Source: JAYUJH01 sp043765375
Lineage (GTDB): Bacteria; Pseudomonadota; Alphaproteobacteria; Rickettsiales; UBA998
Length of the DNA: 64,000 nucleotides
Assembly: GCA_043765375.1 (NCBI GenBank)
Contig: JAYUJH010000017.1
Span: forward strand, 127,439-191,438
Direction: 5' to 3'
In this document: one piece after another, positions 24,759 to 34,033 of the stretch
Numbering within the stretch: the first letter of the stretch is position 1
Layout: every line of letters begins with the position of its first letter
Notes under the pieces: model-generated
Told to the model about the DNA's origin: nothing
Database searches by the model: none
Seen by the model: only the letters and a program-made list of their open reading frames with translations
Program-made: the position numbers and the translations under genes

Positions 24759-27700
24759 TTAAAACTCCTCCCACCCTTCATGATAACCACCATTGCCATT
24801 GGTTGGTTTTTTGATTGCTGGCATTTTTGGTTTGCTTGCAACGGGTTTTTTGGTGGCAACGTTAGTTTTTTTGTTGCTAGGCGTTATATTATAGTTTTTT
24901 GGTGCAAACTTAATTTGTTTTGTTGAGGCCGCACTATTACCATAACCATTACCCCTATGGGAATTAGCACTATGGGCATCTTCGCCATCGTCACTATCTT
25001 CTTCAATGCTGAAAAAGCTCATTAACTCCTCCAAACTGCGGGCTTGCTCCACCATGCTTTGTGCTGCTGCGGTGTTTTCTTCCACCAATGCGGCGTTTTG
25101 TTGAGTGACTTCGTCCATTTGTGCAATTGCGGTATTCACCTCATCAATCCCGATTGCTTGCTCTTGGCTGGCGGTGGCGATATCTGACACAATCCCTGCA
25201 ACTTTCTGCACGGAATCCACAATATTGCGCAAAGTTTCCCCCGCTTGTTTCACTAAACCAGCCCCCGTTTGCACTTGGCTTGCGCTTTCGCTAATCAACG
25301 CTTTGATTTCCTTGGAGGCAGATGCGGAACGTCCAGCGAGGGAGCGCACTTCACTTGCCACCACCGCAAAGCCTTTGCCTGCATCACCAGCGCGGGCGGC
25401 TTCCACCGCTGCATTGAGGGCGAGCAAGTTAGTTTGGAATGCAATTTCATCTATCACTCCGATAATATCAGAGATTTTCTTAGATGAATGTTCAATCGTC
25501 CCCATTGCGGAGATTGCATTTTCCACCACTTTTCCACCATCGGCTGCAACTTTGCTTGCATTGCGAGAAAGTTCATTGGCGGTTGCGGCATTGGTTGAGT
25601 TTTGCTTAACTGTGCTGGTGATTTGCTCCATGCTTGCTGCGGTTTCCTCCAAGCTGCTTGCTTGTTGCTCGGTGCGTTGTGAAAGGTCAGTGCTGCCTGA
25701 GGAAATCTCGCCTGCTGCCTCATTAACTGAGCGAGCGGATTCAATGATTTCACTAACCATTTGTGAGATTTTATCAATCGTTGCATTGAGCGATGTTTTT
25801 ATTTCCTTAAATGCGCCTTCATATTCGCCTTCCATTCGCTTGGTTAATATTCCATGTGCAACCCCCGTTAAGACCGCATCACATTCGCTAATCCCTCGTT
25901 CATTTTCCATTCGTGTGATAACTGCATTGGTGATGTCGGTTGCGAATTTCACCACTTTGACGGGCTTGCCCTCCAAATCTAAAATAACATTATAAGCTCC
26001 AGTAATCCATACTACTTTGCCATTTTTCTTAAATCGCTTAAACTCACCGCTTTGGTTTTCACCACGATTTAAGTTCTCCCATATTTGACGATATTGCGGG
26101 CTGGATTCAGCTTCTGCTCCAACAAAAATGCTATGATGTTTGCCTAATATTTCTTCTAAGCTATAGCCCATAGTGCTTAAGAAATTATCATTTGCAGTAA
26201 TGATTTTGCCACTCATTTCAAACTCAATCACAGCGTTGCTTCTGCCCACTGCCTCCATTCGCATGGCAGATTCAAGCGATTTTTCTTTAGTGTCTGTAAT
26301 GTTTGCTTGAATTGAAACAAAGCGTTCAATTTTGCCATCAGCATTTTTCACGGGGTTAATGGCGAGTGATACCCAATATTTTTCACCTGTTTTGCTATAA
26401 TTAAGGATTTCAAAATAAGATGATATTCCTGCTTTAATGGATTCTCTGATTTTCTGCTTGGTTTCTTTGTTGGTTAATGGCCCTTGCAAAAAATCCCCTG
26501 GGCGTTTGCCAATAACTTCATCAGCACTATAGCCTGTCATTTTAGTGAAACCGGGGTTCACATATTCAATTTTCTGCTCCACATCGGTTATGATTACTGA
26601 GTTATCCGTTTCATTGGCGACTAGTGAAAGCAATGTAATTTCAACTCTGCGTGCCATTTCCCCCGTTATATCAACACAAGTTTTCACTACTCGCACCGTT
26701 TTTCCTTGCAAATCTAGCACTGCGCTATATTGCCCTTGAATCCAAATTGGTGAGCCACTTTTGGTATATCGTTTGAACTCACCCGCTTGTGATTCCCCCT
26801 CAGCCAGTGACGCCCAAAAGTTGATATATTCCTTGCTGGAAGCATAATCCGCATCAACGAAAATACTATGATGCTTGCCTTTAATTTCCTCAAGGCTATA
26901 GCCCACAGTTTTCAAGAAGTTGTTATTTGCATCTAATATAATACCTGTTGTATCAAACTCAATCACTGCTTGTGAGCGTGTTAAAGCAGCAACAATCCCT
27001 TGTTTTGAGCCATCTTGCCATTCAATGGTTGTGCCAAGCCTTAACCCTTTTTTGGAATATACAGGTGCAGCAAACAAATTGAAGGATTTCACTCCAATAA
27101 TTATAGATGTGATATATGGTTTATCAAGCAACCCACTTTGGGAAAGAGATGTTTTATAAAATATATCAATATTTTTGCCAATTAATCCTTCCACACTAAA
27201 TTGAGGGGAGAGCTTCTTAATATCCTGCTCGGCTTCCACCAAAAATGCTTCCATAGCTGGGTTCATATAAATTATATTATAATTTTCATCAGCAATCATG
27301 ATGTTGCTAGTCACCCCTTCAAGTGCTAACTTCTCCCTGAAAGCCTCAATGGAGGATATGCGCAAATTGTCAAGTGAGCGTGCCATATCACCAATTTCAT
27401 CTAGATTCTCGGTATATTCCATCGCAATATTATCCCCGTCAGCAATTGCGGCAACAATGTTGTTAATGCGATTAATCGGGCGGGTGATGCTACGTGAGAG
27501 TAACAACCCAAGGGAGGTGATTATCGTTATAATTCCTGCTGCTATTAATAAAAAGTCATTTTTAGCCGCATCAACTGGAGCCATGACTTCAGCAAAATCT
27601 TTTTCAAAAATCAGTGCATATTTTTCGCCTTGAAAATCATATCCTTTATATGCTGAAATTATTTTTTTGCCATTTTCATCAATTATGTTAGTGTTAATTC

Positions 27701-28649
27701 CAGATTTGCCAGATAGTGCTTGTTTTACCTCCTGTGTTTCCGCTTTAACTTTAAGAATAGTTGATTCTTTTGCAAACTTATCATCGCTGCGTAGCAAATA
27801 ATCATCACCTACTAATAATATTTTTCCAGTTGCTCCAACGCTATCATCTTTGTTGAACAAGTCATTTATTCTGCTAATTGGCATTTGAAATATTAATGCG
27901 CCAATATATTTTCCGTCCTTATCAACCATCGGCTTGCCCATAAAAGCGGCTGGAACTCCATTGCTCGGAGCATATGATGCAAAATCTACTAGTGAAACTT
28001 GTTCAGGATCTGTTTGTTTCATTGCCTTATTGAACGTTTCAGCAAGCCCCGTATCCTTCCACCTTCCCAACTTCAAATTGGTGGCGAAATCTTGCTCTTT
28101 ATACATAGTATAAACCACGTTACCGCTTTTATCCACGATAAACATGTCATAATATTGATTATCAAGGGTTAATTTGCGCAAATATTGATGATATTTCGCA
28201 TGAAGTTCGCTATATTCTGAGCCATCATTTGCGGCATCAAGCAAATGTTTTTCACCAACATCATTAGGGTTTTGGGTGATATATTGCTCCTGTAAATATT
28301 TGGTTGCATTATCACCAATTGACATATAAGCATCGGAGAGTTTTTGTGTGGCATTAACCAGATATGGATTGTTAGAAAAATCACGCAAATCACCTGTAAT
28401 TTGTTGCATTAACGCTTCCAACGCTTTTTCTTTGGATTGCAAGCGACGCGACATTTGCGTGGTCGCTCCATCTTGGTAGCTTGTGGATAGTGATTCTAGC
28501 GCATAATATCCCACTCCTCCGCCTGAAATAAGCGCAAGCCCTGTGATGATGAGTGGTAATTTGGCTGATAACCGCATTTGGGTTATGTTGCTTAATAATG
28601 ATTTTTTTAGCTTGCCATCTTTGAGGTTATTATTTTTAGTGCTTTCCAT
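24759..28649 (-). CDS. Methyl-accepting chemotaxis protein with Cache-like sensor and four PAS domains
   Basis: 1296 residues, very long for a receptor. TM1 at ~31-51, a periplasmic dCache-like sensor to ~360, TM2 (FLLIAAGIITIITSLGLLL), and HAMP (SITRPINRINNIVAAIADGD). Four PAS domains then follow at roughly 450-550, 560-680, 690-800 and 805-920; the second and fourth are near duplicates sharing GYSLEEI-x-GKHHSIFV. A second HAMP-like helix precedes the signalling domain with the FQTNLLALNAAVEAARAG tip near residue 1070. The C-terminus is GWEEF, matching the xWxxF tether bound by CheR/CheB. A Lys/Pro/Asn-rich linker joins it. PAS3 has GKRPGDFLQG, without the LOV cysteine. It is part of the che operon; ligand unknown, redox or small-molecule sensing is inference. 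Confidence 0.93.
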   Translation of the reverse strand: MESTKNNNLKDGKLKKSLLSNITQMRLSAKLPLIITGLALISGGGVGYYALESLSTSYQDGATTQMSRRLQSKEKALEALMQQITGDLRDFSNNPYLVNATQKLSDAYMSIGDNATKYLQEQYITQNPNDVGEKHLLDAANDGSEYSELHAKYHQYLRKLTLDNQYYDMFIVDKSGNVVYTMYKEQDFATNLKLGRWKDTGLAETFNKAMKQTDPEQVSLVDFASYAPSNGVPAAFMGKPMVDKDGKYIGALIFQMPISRINDLFNKDDSVGATGKILLVGDDYLLRSDDKFAKESTILKVKAETQEVKQALSGKSGINTNIIDENGKKIISAYKGYDFQGEKYALIFEKDFAEVMAPVDAAKNDFLLIAAGIITIITSLGLLLSRSITRPINRINNIVAAIADGDNIAMEYTENLDEIGDMARSLDNLRISSIEAFREKLALEGVTSNIMIADENYNIIYMNPAMEAFLVEAEQDIKKLSPQFSVEGLIGKNIDIFYKTSLSQSGLLDKPYITSIIIGVKSFNLFAAPVYSKKGLRLGTTIEWQDGSKQGIVAALTRSQAVIEFDTTGIILDANNNFLKTVGYSLEEIKGKHHSIFVDADYASSKEYINFWASLAEGESQAGEFKRYTKSGSPIWIQGQYSAVLDLQGKTVRVVKTCVDITGEMARRVEITLLSLVANETDNSVIITDVEQKIEYVNPGFTKMTGYSADEVIGKRPGDFLQGPLTNKETKQKIRESIKAGISSYFEILNYSKTGEKYWVSLAINPVKNADGKIERFVSIQANITDTKEKSLESAMRMEAVGRSNAVIEFEMSGKIITANDNFLSTMGYSLEEILGKHHSIFVGAEAESSPQYRQIWENLNRGENQSGEFKRFKKNGKVVWITGAYNVILDLEGKPVKVVKFATDITNAVITRMENERGISECDAVLTGVAHGILTKRMEGEYEGAFKEIKTSLNATIDKISQMVSEIIESARSVNEAAGEISSGSTDLSQRTEQQASSLEETAASMEQITSTVKQNSTNAATANELSRNASKVAADGGKVVENAISAMGTIEHSSKKISDIIGVIDEIAFQTNLLALNAAVEAARAGDAGKGFAVVASEVRSLAGRSASASKEIKALISESASQVQTGAGLVKQAGETLRNIVDSVQKVAGIVSDIATASQEQAIGIDEVNTAIAQMDEVTQQNAALVEENTAAAQSMVEQARSLEELMSFFSIEEDSDDGEDAHSANSHRGNGYGNSAASTKQIKFAPKNYNITPSNKKTNVATKKPVASKPKMPAIKKPTNGNGGYHEGWEEF

Positions 28650-28730
28650 GATTTGTATTTTCCTAAATATATTTATTTTGTCTTTTCGTGATTATAAATT
28701 ATTGTAAGCCTCACCCATCAAAGGAGTTGG

Positions 28731-29291
28731 TCAACCACTTAGTTCAATTTGCTCTGCATCAATGGCGAATAATTTTTCAATATCCAATAGAACCACCATT
28801 CTATCTTCAATGGCAATCAACCCCGTGACATAACGCTGTTCTATGATTGCGCTGGTTTCCGAGTTTGGCATATCTGGTGCAGGCTTGATTTCTTGCGCTT
28901 GAACGGTTAAAATATCCGAGACGGCATCTGCCAAAATGCTAACAATTTTGTTTGATGAACTTAGTATAATCGTTACATGTTTGGGGGTGGATATGGTTAA
29001 TTCGCCCGTGAAGCGAGCGCGCAAATCAAATATTGGCACAATCACACCCCGCAAATTAATCACCCCCCGCATATAAGTTGGGGTGTTTGGCAGGCGGGTT
29101 GTTTCCGTCCAACCTTTAATTTCTCGCACTGTCATGATATCAACGCCATATTCTTCCCCCGCCACGGTGAAGGTGAGAAATTGACGAGTATTGCTTTGAT
29201 TTGCATCACTTTGGTTTTGTAATGTTTGGTTTGCCACGGCTTGGTTTTGCAATGTCTGATTTTGCGGGTTATGTTGTTGTAATCCTGTCAT
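28731..29291 (-). CDS. cheW: Chemotaxis coupling protein CheW
   Basis: 186 residues from the ATG at 29291, preceded by GGAG six bases upstream; GTG/ATG at 29306/29303, directly after the cheA stop, are weaker alternatives. The CheW beta-barrel (residues ~35-180) has FTVAGEEYGVDIMTVREIKG, TRLPNTPTYMRGVINLRG and DAVSDILTV. It bridges receptors and CheA. The N-terminal ~30 residues are an Asn/Gln tract made of repeated LQNQ and ANQ units, absent from typical CheW, and match the window's habit of in-frame tandem repeats. Confidence 0.94.
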   Translation of the reverse strand: MTGLQQHNPQNQTLQNQAVANQTLQNQSDANQSNTRQFLTFTVAGEEYGVDIMTVREIKGWTETTRLPNTPTYMRGVINLRGVIVPIFDLRARFTGELTISTPKHVTIILSSSNKIVSILADAVSDILTVQAQEIKPAPDMPNSETSAIIEQRYVTGLIAIEDRMVVLLDIEKLFAIDAEQIELSG

Positions 29292-29306
29292 ATATATCTC
29301 CATCAC

Positions 29307-31415
29307 TTAAGCTGATATTTTATGTTGATTATTGGCTCTCATCGTTAAATTGCATGAAAGCTGTTTTAATTCGTTTATCTCTAAAATTAATGAAACTTTG
29401 CCATCTCCCAAAATAGTTGCGCCTGAAATCCCCTTCACTTGGTTGCTATTCACCTCTAGGCTTTTAATGACAACTTGTTGCTGCCCAACTAACTCATCAA
29501 CCACCACTCCGATTTTTTCATTGCCCGCCTCCACCAATATCACCAGTGCATTGCTTGCATCATTTTCTGCACCAGCAATATGAAATATTTTATGCAGATA
29601 AATAATTGGAATAAACTCCCCTCGGATATTAATCACATCGCCCGATCCTTCCACATGATGGATTTCATGTTTTTTGGGGCGCATAGTTTCAATGATACTG
29701 GTTATGGCAATCACATAAAACTCAAGCCCTGTTCGCACTATCATTCCGTCCAAAATAGCTAATGTTAAGGGCAGTGATACTCTGAAAACTGAACCCTTAC
29801 CCTGTTCGCTTGTCACTTTGACTGTGCCTTCTAGGCTTTCAATGTTTCGGCGCACTACGTCCATACCAACGCCCCGCCCTGAAACATTTGAAACGACGTC
29901 AGCAGTAGAAAACCCCGCCATGAAGATGATATTATCGCATTCTTCATCACTTAAAACTGCATCATTAGCAAATAATCCTTTTTCCTTGGCTTTTGCCAGC
30001 ACTTTCTCCCGATTAATTCCTGCGCCATCATCGCTTATTTCAATGATAATACGCCCACCTTGATGCGTTGCCGAAAGTGAAATATTGCCTTGTGCGGGCT
30101 TGCCATTTGCCACTCGCATTTCTGGCGTTTCAATCCCATGATCAACCGAGTTTCTAATCATGTGGGTGAGTGGGTCACCAAGTTGTTCAATCACGGTTTT
30201 GTCCACCTCAGTATTTTCCCCGATGGTATGAAGCACAATATCCTTACCCAATTGCGCTGATAAATCCCGCACAATTCTTGGCATACGTGCAAATATTGAT
30301 TTTACTGGCTGCATACGAACGCTCATCACTGCCTCTTGCAACTCCCGAGTATGGTTGGAAAGTTCCTCCACCCGATGGATTAAGTTTGCAAATTGGTCAA
30401 CTGATAGATTTTGCATTTGTGCTTTTATCATCGCCTCGGTGATGACTAACTCACCAACAATATTCACCAGCTTATCCACCTTATCCAAATCCACACGGAT
30501 AGTTGTGTTGGCGTTTATGTTCGTGTTAACATCACTGGAGCGGCGGGCAAATTGTTTATCTTGCTGGGTTTCTGTTGCGATTAAACTCTGATTACTCCCC
30601 CCTTGAGGGGGAGTTGCCAAGGCAAGGGCATCGCCCACAGCCGAAGCGTGGGGAGTTAGATTACCCACTAAAACCTCGCCCTTATCCCCTATTTCTTTAA
30701 TAACTAAATCGCAATTATCATCAACAAACTCAAACACTTCATGCAATTGCGCCATGGTTTTTTGCGTATGAAGTTTGATTTCCCAACTCATATAGCATTG
30801 TGTGGGAATTAATTCCTCAAATGGTGGGATTTTGCCAATATTTGCTATCATTTCAACCACGCCAAATGATGCTAATTCATGCAAAATTAATAATGGTTCA
30901 TTGCCACTTAATAATAATGTTTCATGTGAAACAAAACTAATACTATAATGTTTGAATTGTTCACTATCTTGCCCTAAATGTAATTGTTGTTTATGCTCAA
31001 TGATTGGCTCAATTTCTTCCGCTTGCTTGCCTGTTTGTGCTAATAATTGCAACTTAACCGCAAGCTCTTCTCCCAATCCTGTTGGCGGAGATTCATCATT
31101 TTTCGCAGCCGCAACCATGATATTAACCACGTCAACCGCTTGTAGCAACGCATCAATCACTTCGGTTGAAATAGCTACTTCATCTTCTCGCATTGCATCA
31201 AGCAACGCCTCCAAAATATGGGTAAAGTTCATGATGGCGGTTAAACCAAATGCACCAGAACCCCCTTTGATTGAGTGCGCACAGCGAAATATTGCGCCAA
31301 GCGTTTCCTTATCAACATTTTCAGGGGTAAGTTGCATCAGCAACGCCTCCATCTCGGTGAGAAGTTCATCGCACTCCGTTAAAAATCCAGCCTTGAATTG
31401 ATCCAGCGATATCAT
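29307..31415 (-). CDS. cheA: Chemotaxis histidine kinase CheA
   Basis: 702 residues. P1 HPt domain with phospho-acceptor H47 in RCAHSIKGGSGAFG; a P2-like segment (~150-245); a linker holding a palindromic-repeat insertion (~250-276, TPPQGGSNQS); P3 dimerisation (RVELSNHTRELQEAVMSVRM); P4 ATPase with HMIRNSVDHG N-box, DDGAGI and GRGVGMDVV; and the P5 CheW-like domain to the end. It phosphorylates CheY and CheB. Its ATG overlaps the cheY stop (TAATG). cheW follows directly. Confidence 0.96.
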   Translation of the reverse strand: MISLDQFKAGFLTECDELLTEMEALLMQLTPENVDKETLGAIFRCAHSIKGGSGAFGLTAIMNFTHILEALLDAMREDEVAISTEVIDALLQAVDVVNIMVAAAKNDESPPTGLGEELAVKLQLLAQTGKQAEEIEPIIEHKQQLHLGQDSEQFKHYSISFVSHETLLLSGNEPLLILHELASFGVVEMIANIGKIPPFEELIPTQCYMSWEIKLHTQKTMAQLHEVFEFVDDNCDLVIKEIGDKGEVLVGNLTPHASAVGDALALATPPQGGSNQSLIATETQQDKQFARRSSDVNTNINANTTIRVDLDKVDKLVNIVGELVITEAMIKAQMQNLSVDQFANLIHRVEELSNHTRELQEAVMSVRMQPVKSIFARMPRIVRDLSAQLGKDIVLHTIGENTEVDKTVIEQLGDPLTHMIRNSVDHGIETPEMRVANGKPAQGNISLSATHQGGRIIIEISDDGAGINREKVLAKAKEKGLFANDAVLSDEECDNIIFMAGFSTADVVSNVSGRGVGMDVVRRNIESLEGTVKVTSEQGKGSVFRVSLPLTLAILDGMIVRTGLEFYVIAITSIIETMRPKKHEIHHVEGSGDVINIRGEFIPIIYLHKIFHIAGAENDASNALVILVEAGNEKIGVVVDELVGQQQVVIKSLEVNSNQVKGISGATILGDGKVSLILEINELKQLSCNLTMRANNQHKISA
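30592..30665. repeat. GC-rich palindromic repeat inserted in frame in cheA
   Basis: Palindrome CTCCCCCTTGAGGGGGAG is followed by a ~45-bp tail ending GCGTGGGGAGTT, the same palindrome-plus-tail layout as the repeats flanking the dnaE cassette. It is translated as part of the P2-P3 linker without breaking the frame. Confidence 0.75.
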
Positions 31416-31780
31416 TACGGGCAGACCTTTTTGACTACATCTATTAACTTTTGTGGATTAAAAGGCTTAACAATCCAGCCTGTTGCACCCGCTGCTTTGC
31501 CCTCTTGTTTTTTGGCATCATCACCCTCTGTTGTTAGCATCAAGATTGGCACAAACTTATGCTCCCCCGCAGCACGCACCGCACGAATTAAATCAAAACC
31601 GTTCATATTGGGCATGTTCAAATCAGTTATAATAGCGTCCACCTTGTTTTCGCTCAAAACGCTAAGGGCATGTTTGCCATCTTCAGCCTGCAACACATTA
31701 TACCCCGCCTCTTTCAAAGTGAAGGCTACCATTTCACGCATTGTTTTGGAATCATCTACTGCTAGCAGGGTTTTTGTCAC
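31415..31780 (-). CDS. cheY: Chemotaxis response regulator CheY
   Basis: 121 residues, a single receiver domain. Acidic pocket D9-D10, phosphorylated D53 in ITDLNMPNMNG, the Thr switch region LMLTTEG and Lys in IVKPF are all present. CheY-P binds the flagellar switch or another output. It lies directly upstream of cheA with a one-base stop/start overlap, so it is likely the cognate regulator of this CheA. Confidence 0.96.
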   Translation of the reverse strand: MTKTLLAVDDSKTMREMVAFTLKEAGYNVLQAEDGKHALSVLSENKVDAIITDLNMPNMNGFDLIRAVRAAGEHKFVPILMLTTEGDDAKKQEGKAAGATGWIVKPFNPQKLIDVVKKVCP

Positions 31781-31831
31781 AATCTTAATCCTTTATGTTG
31801 TGATTAGTTAAGATATTTTTTACTAAAATAT

Positions 31832-32113
31832 TTATTCGTTGAAATATTTGCCCAAGCCAAAAACTTGCAAATCATTCATAATATTATCGGGCAGATGGCG
31901 TAAATTGCATTTTTTGCCTGTGACTTCTAATTGTTTTTTGAATGAAATTAGCAATTGCAATCCCGCCGTGCTTAATTGGTGCAGATGCGAACATTCCAAC
32001 GTGATTTCATCATGATTTTCCACGATTGATTGCCAATTTGTCTGCCAGCTTGAATGTAGTTTTATCGCTGCTTCCATATCCAAACGTGGTGGAATTGTGA
32101 TTAAATGCGCCAT
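31832..32113 (-). CDS. STAS-domain protein at the head of the che operon
   Basis: 93 residues, a single STAS domain of the anti-sigma-factor-antagonist type: TIPPRLDMEAAIKLHSSW, LECSHLHQLSTAGLQLLISF. The Ser/Thr of HQLSTAG is at the position phosphorylated in SpoIIAA-like proteins. It lies 51 bp upstream of cheY and most likely begins the operon. STAS proteins occur at the head of several environmental che clusters; their job there is not well defined. Confidence 0.88.
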   Translation of the reverse strand: MAHLITIPPRLDMEAAIKLHSSWQTNWQSIVENHDEITLECSHLHQLSTAGLQLLISFKKQLEVTGKKCNLRHLPDNIMNDLQVFGLGKYFNE

Positions 32114-32245
32114 GGCTCCCCCTAATATATTAGGTAAGATAATATGAATTATATTAAAAAAACGTAAAGTTTTTAATTAGCTAGGCTATTTCAATCAAGG
32201 GTTGTGCAAGGGGGCGGTGATTTATATGCGAATTAGCTTATCAGT

Positions 32246-32737
32246 CTAGCTTATGAGTGGTAGAAATTCACTCAACACATCACTATATAATTGTTGCTTA
32301 AAAGATACGGCAAGAATTGGCAATTCCTGCGGTTGCACCCATTTATATTCGCAAAACTCTGGATCTGCGGTTTGCAAATTAATGATTGCATCGTCATTTA
32401 GGCGCATCAAAAACCATTTTTGTCGTTGCCCAAGATAGCGTCCATTCCAGAATATTGGCACAAGTTCGGCGGGTAAATCATAATGCAGCCATGATTGTGT
32501 TTGTGCTAATAATGTCACATTATTAGTCCCCATTTCTTCAGATAATTCCCGCATTGCTGCCTCTAACGGCTGTTCACCTTCGTCAATTCCACCTTGTGGC
32601 ATTTGCCAAGATTCGGAAATTGAGTCAATCCGCTTGCCCACAAACACTTGATTATCGGCGTTCAACACCATCATACCCACACATGGGCGATATTTATCAT
32701 TATCTACAATTGCATTATTATTGGAGTTGGTTGGCAT
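32246..32737 (-). CDS. rppH: RNA pyrophosphohydrolase RppH (Nudix)
   Basis: 163 residues. RYRPCVGMMVLN-type start (YRPCVGMMVLNADNQVFVGK) and the Nudix box GGIDEGEQPLEAAMRELSEE-MG are complete. It removes pyrophosphate from 5' triphosphate mRNA ends, starting 5'-end-dependent decay. It is the last gene of the envC-ctpA-deacetylase-rppH run, overlapping the upstream gene by 20 bp, the usual alphaproteobacterial order. Confidence 0.95.
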   Translation of the reverse strand: MPTNSNNNAIVDNDKYRPCVGMMVLNADNQVFVGKRIDSISESWQMPQGGIDEGEQPLEAAMRELSEEMGTNNVTLLAQTQSWLHYDLPAELVPIFWNGRYLGQRQKWFLMRLNDDAIINLQTADPEFCEYKWVQPQELPILAVSFKQQLYSDVLSEFLPLIS

Positions 32738-33983
32738 GGGCGGAGCTTAATGGAGTTAAAATTATATTTTTAGCGGGTAATTGTGCAATCCAACTATTCA
32801 TCGCTTGCATCACGGCGGGCATAGCGGATATGCTAATATTTAGATGTTTAACAGTTTTTGCTTTCGCCTCAATTCCCGCAAATAATTGGTTCAAGTCAGC
32901 GGGAATATTGCCACCATTAATATGCGGTTCAATATGAGTGAGCAGGTTCGCATTAGTTGCATCTGGGGTGAATGTGGTGGAATAAAGCGATAATAACAAC
33001 CCAAGCGATTTTATTTCTGCAAATAATTCAAGCATTTGTGATGATGCACTATATTTTTCATCTGGCAGTGCAATCAACCCAACCACGCCGTTAGTGTTGT
33101 TTAAGGTTTGATGCAGTAATTTAATATTTTCGGGCAATGACAATTCATTCAAAATGGTTAAATTGCCATAATCATGAATGGGATAATTCTCATGTTGCAA
33201 CGGCAAATTGAGCCACGCTTCAAAGCCATTTTGGCGAGCTTGCGCAATTTGCATCGCCAAATTAGGCGCGTAAGGAGAAAATGCAAGTGTGATATTTTCA
33301 TCAAGCTGCATTGCTTGTTGGGTGATTTTATCGTTTAATCCCAAATTAGTGATGATAATTGAGATTGGCTTTTTGTCACTCGCCATAATTGGCTTAGCAT
33401 AATATTTCCAAGGGATAATCTCATTATTTTTGCTTGGAGTTGGTAGCAAATATTTCCCTTGTTTGCGCATTAATTCCGCTGGAATATCCAACTTTAATGG
33501 GGTTTGGATAATGCGTGGTGCGGGTTGCGCTTGAGTTGCGCTGATTATTTGCGGGGGGGTGTTTTTGGCAATGGATTCATCATTTGATTTGATTTCACCT
33601 AGCTTATTATCACCTAGCCCCTCATCGCCCAACTTTGCATCACCTAACTTCTCATCATTTAGTCCATCACTTTCTAATCCATCATCTGCCAAGCCTTCGC
33701 CTGTCAATTCTTTGATGCGTTTGAGGCGATATTGTTCATCACTCAGTTTTGCTTTGTCGTCATCATCTGATTTTGTAGGAGAATTATTAGTGGTGATGAT
33801 GTTGCCTTCAATCTGCCCCGTATTCACATCTATCTTAATGAAACGCCCAGAATCAAACGCATTTTGTGCATTATTCGTTGCGTTGAATAATAAGTTTCCA
33901 CCAATTATCAAGATGCACAAAAACTGGATTGCCAAAATAGCAACCAATATTTTTGAGAAAATTGATAATTTGCGTCCGTTCAT
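32718..33983 (-). CDS. Divergent polysaccharide deacetylase family protein
   Basis: 421 residues. An N-terminal signal anchor (ILVAILAIQFLCILIIGGNLL, ~12-32) is followed by a disordered region with ~5-residue tandem repeats (LGDxx/LGE units, ~100-135), then the divergent deacetylase fold from ~200: SIIITNLGLNDKITQQAM and later PYAPNLAMQIAQARQNGFEAWL. In this family (DUF610) catalytic metal ligands of classic deacetylases are often lost. Envelope role is inferred from its stable linkage with EnvC and CtpA. Confidence 0.88.
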   Translation of the reverse strand: MNGRKLSIFSKILVAILAIQFLCILIIGGNLLFNATNNAQNAFDSGRFIKIDVNTGQIEGNIITTNNSPTKSDDDDKAKLSDEQYRLKRIKELTGEGLADDGLESDGLNDEKLGDAKLGDEGLGDNKLGEIKSNDESIAKNTPPQIISATQAQPAPRIIQTPLKLDIPAELMRKQGKYLLPTPSKNNEIIPWKYYAKPIMASDKKPISIIITNLGLNDKITQQAMQLDENITLAFSPYAPNLAMQIAQARQNGFEAWLNLPLQHENYPIHDYGNLTILNELSLPENIKLLHQTLNNTNGVVGLIALPDEKYSASSQMLELFAEIKSLGLLLSLYSTTFTPDATNANLLTHIEPHINGGNIPADLNQLFAGIEAKAKTVKHLNISISAMPAVMQAMNSWIAQLPAKNIILTPLSSAHANQLQ

Positions 33984-34033
33984 TTTAATGCCCGTTCATC
34001 TTAATATATGCTTACCATCTTAGTTTTATTACC

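Noticed and set aside
25105..25995. 296-codon plus-strand frame opposite the receptor gene
   Set aside because: It is antisense to the strongly conserved signalling domain; Ser/Ala-rich translation is a codon-bias shadow.
26200..26600. LOV photoreceptor domain in the receptor
   Set aside because: PAS3 has GKRPGDFLQ, without the flavin-binding Cys of GxNCRFLQ.
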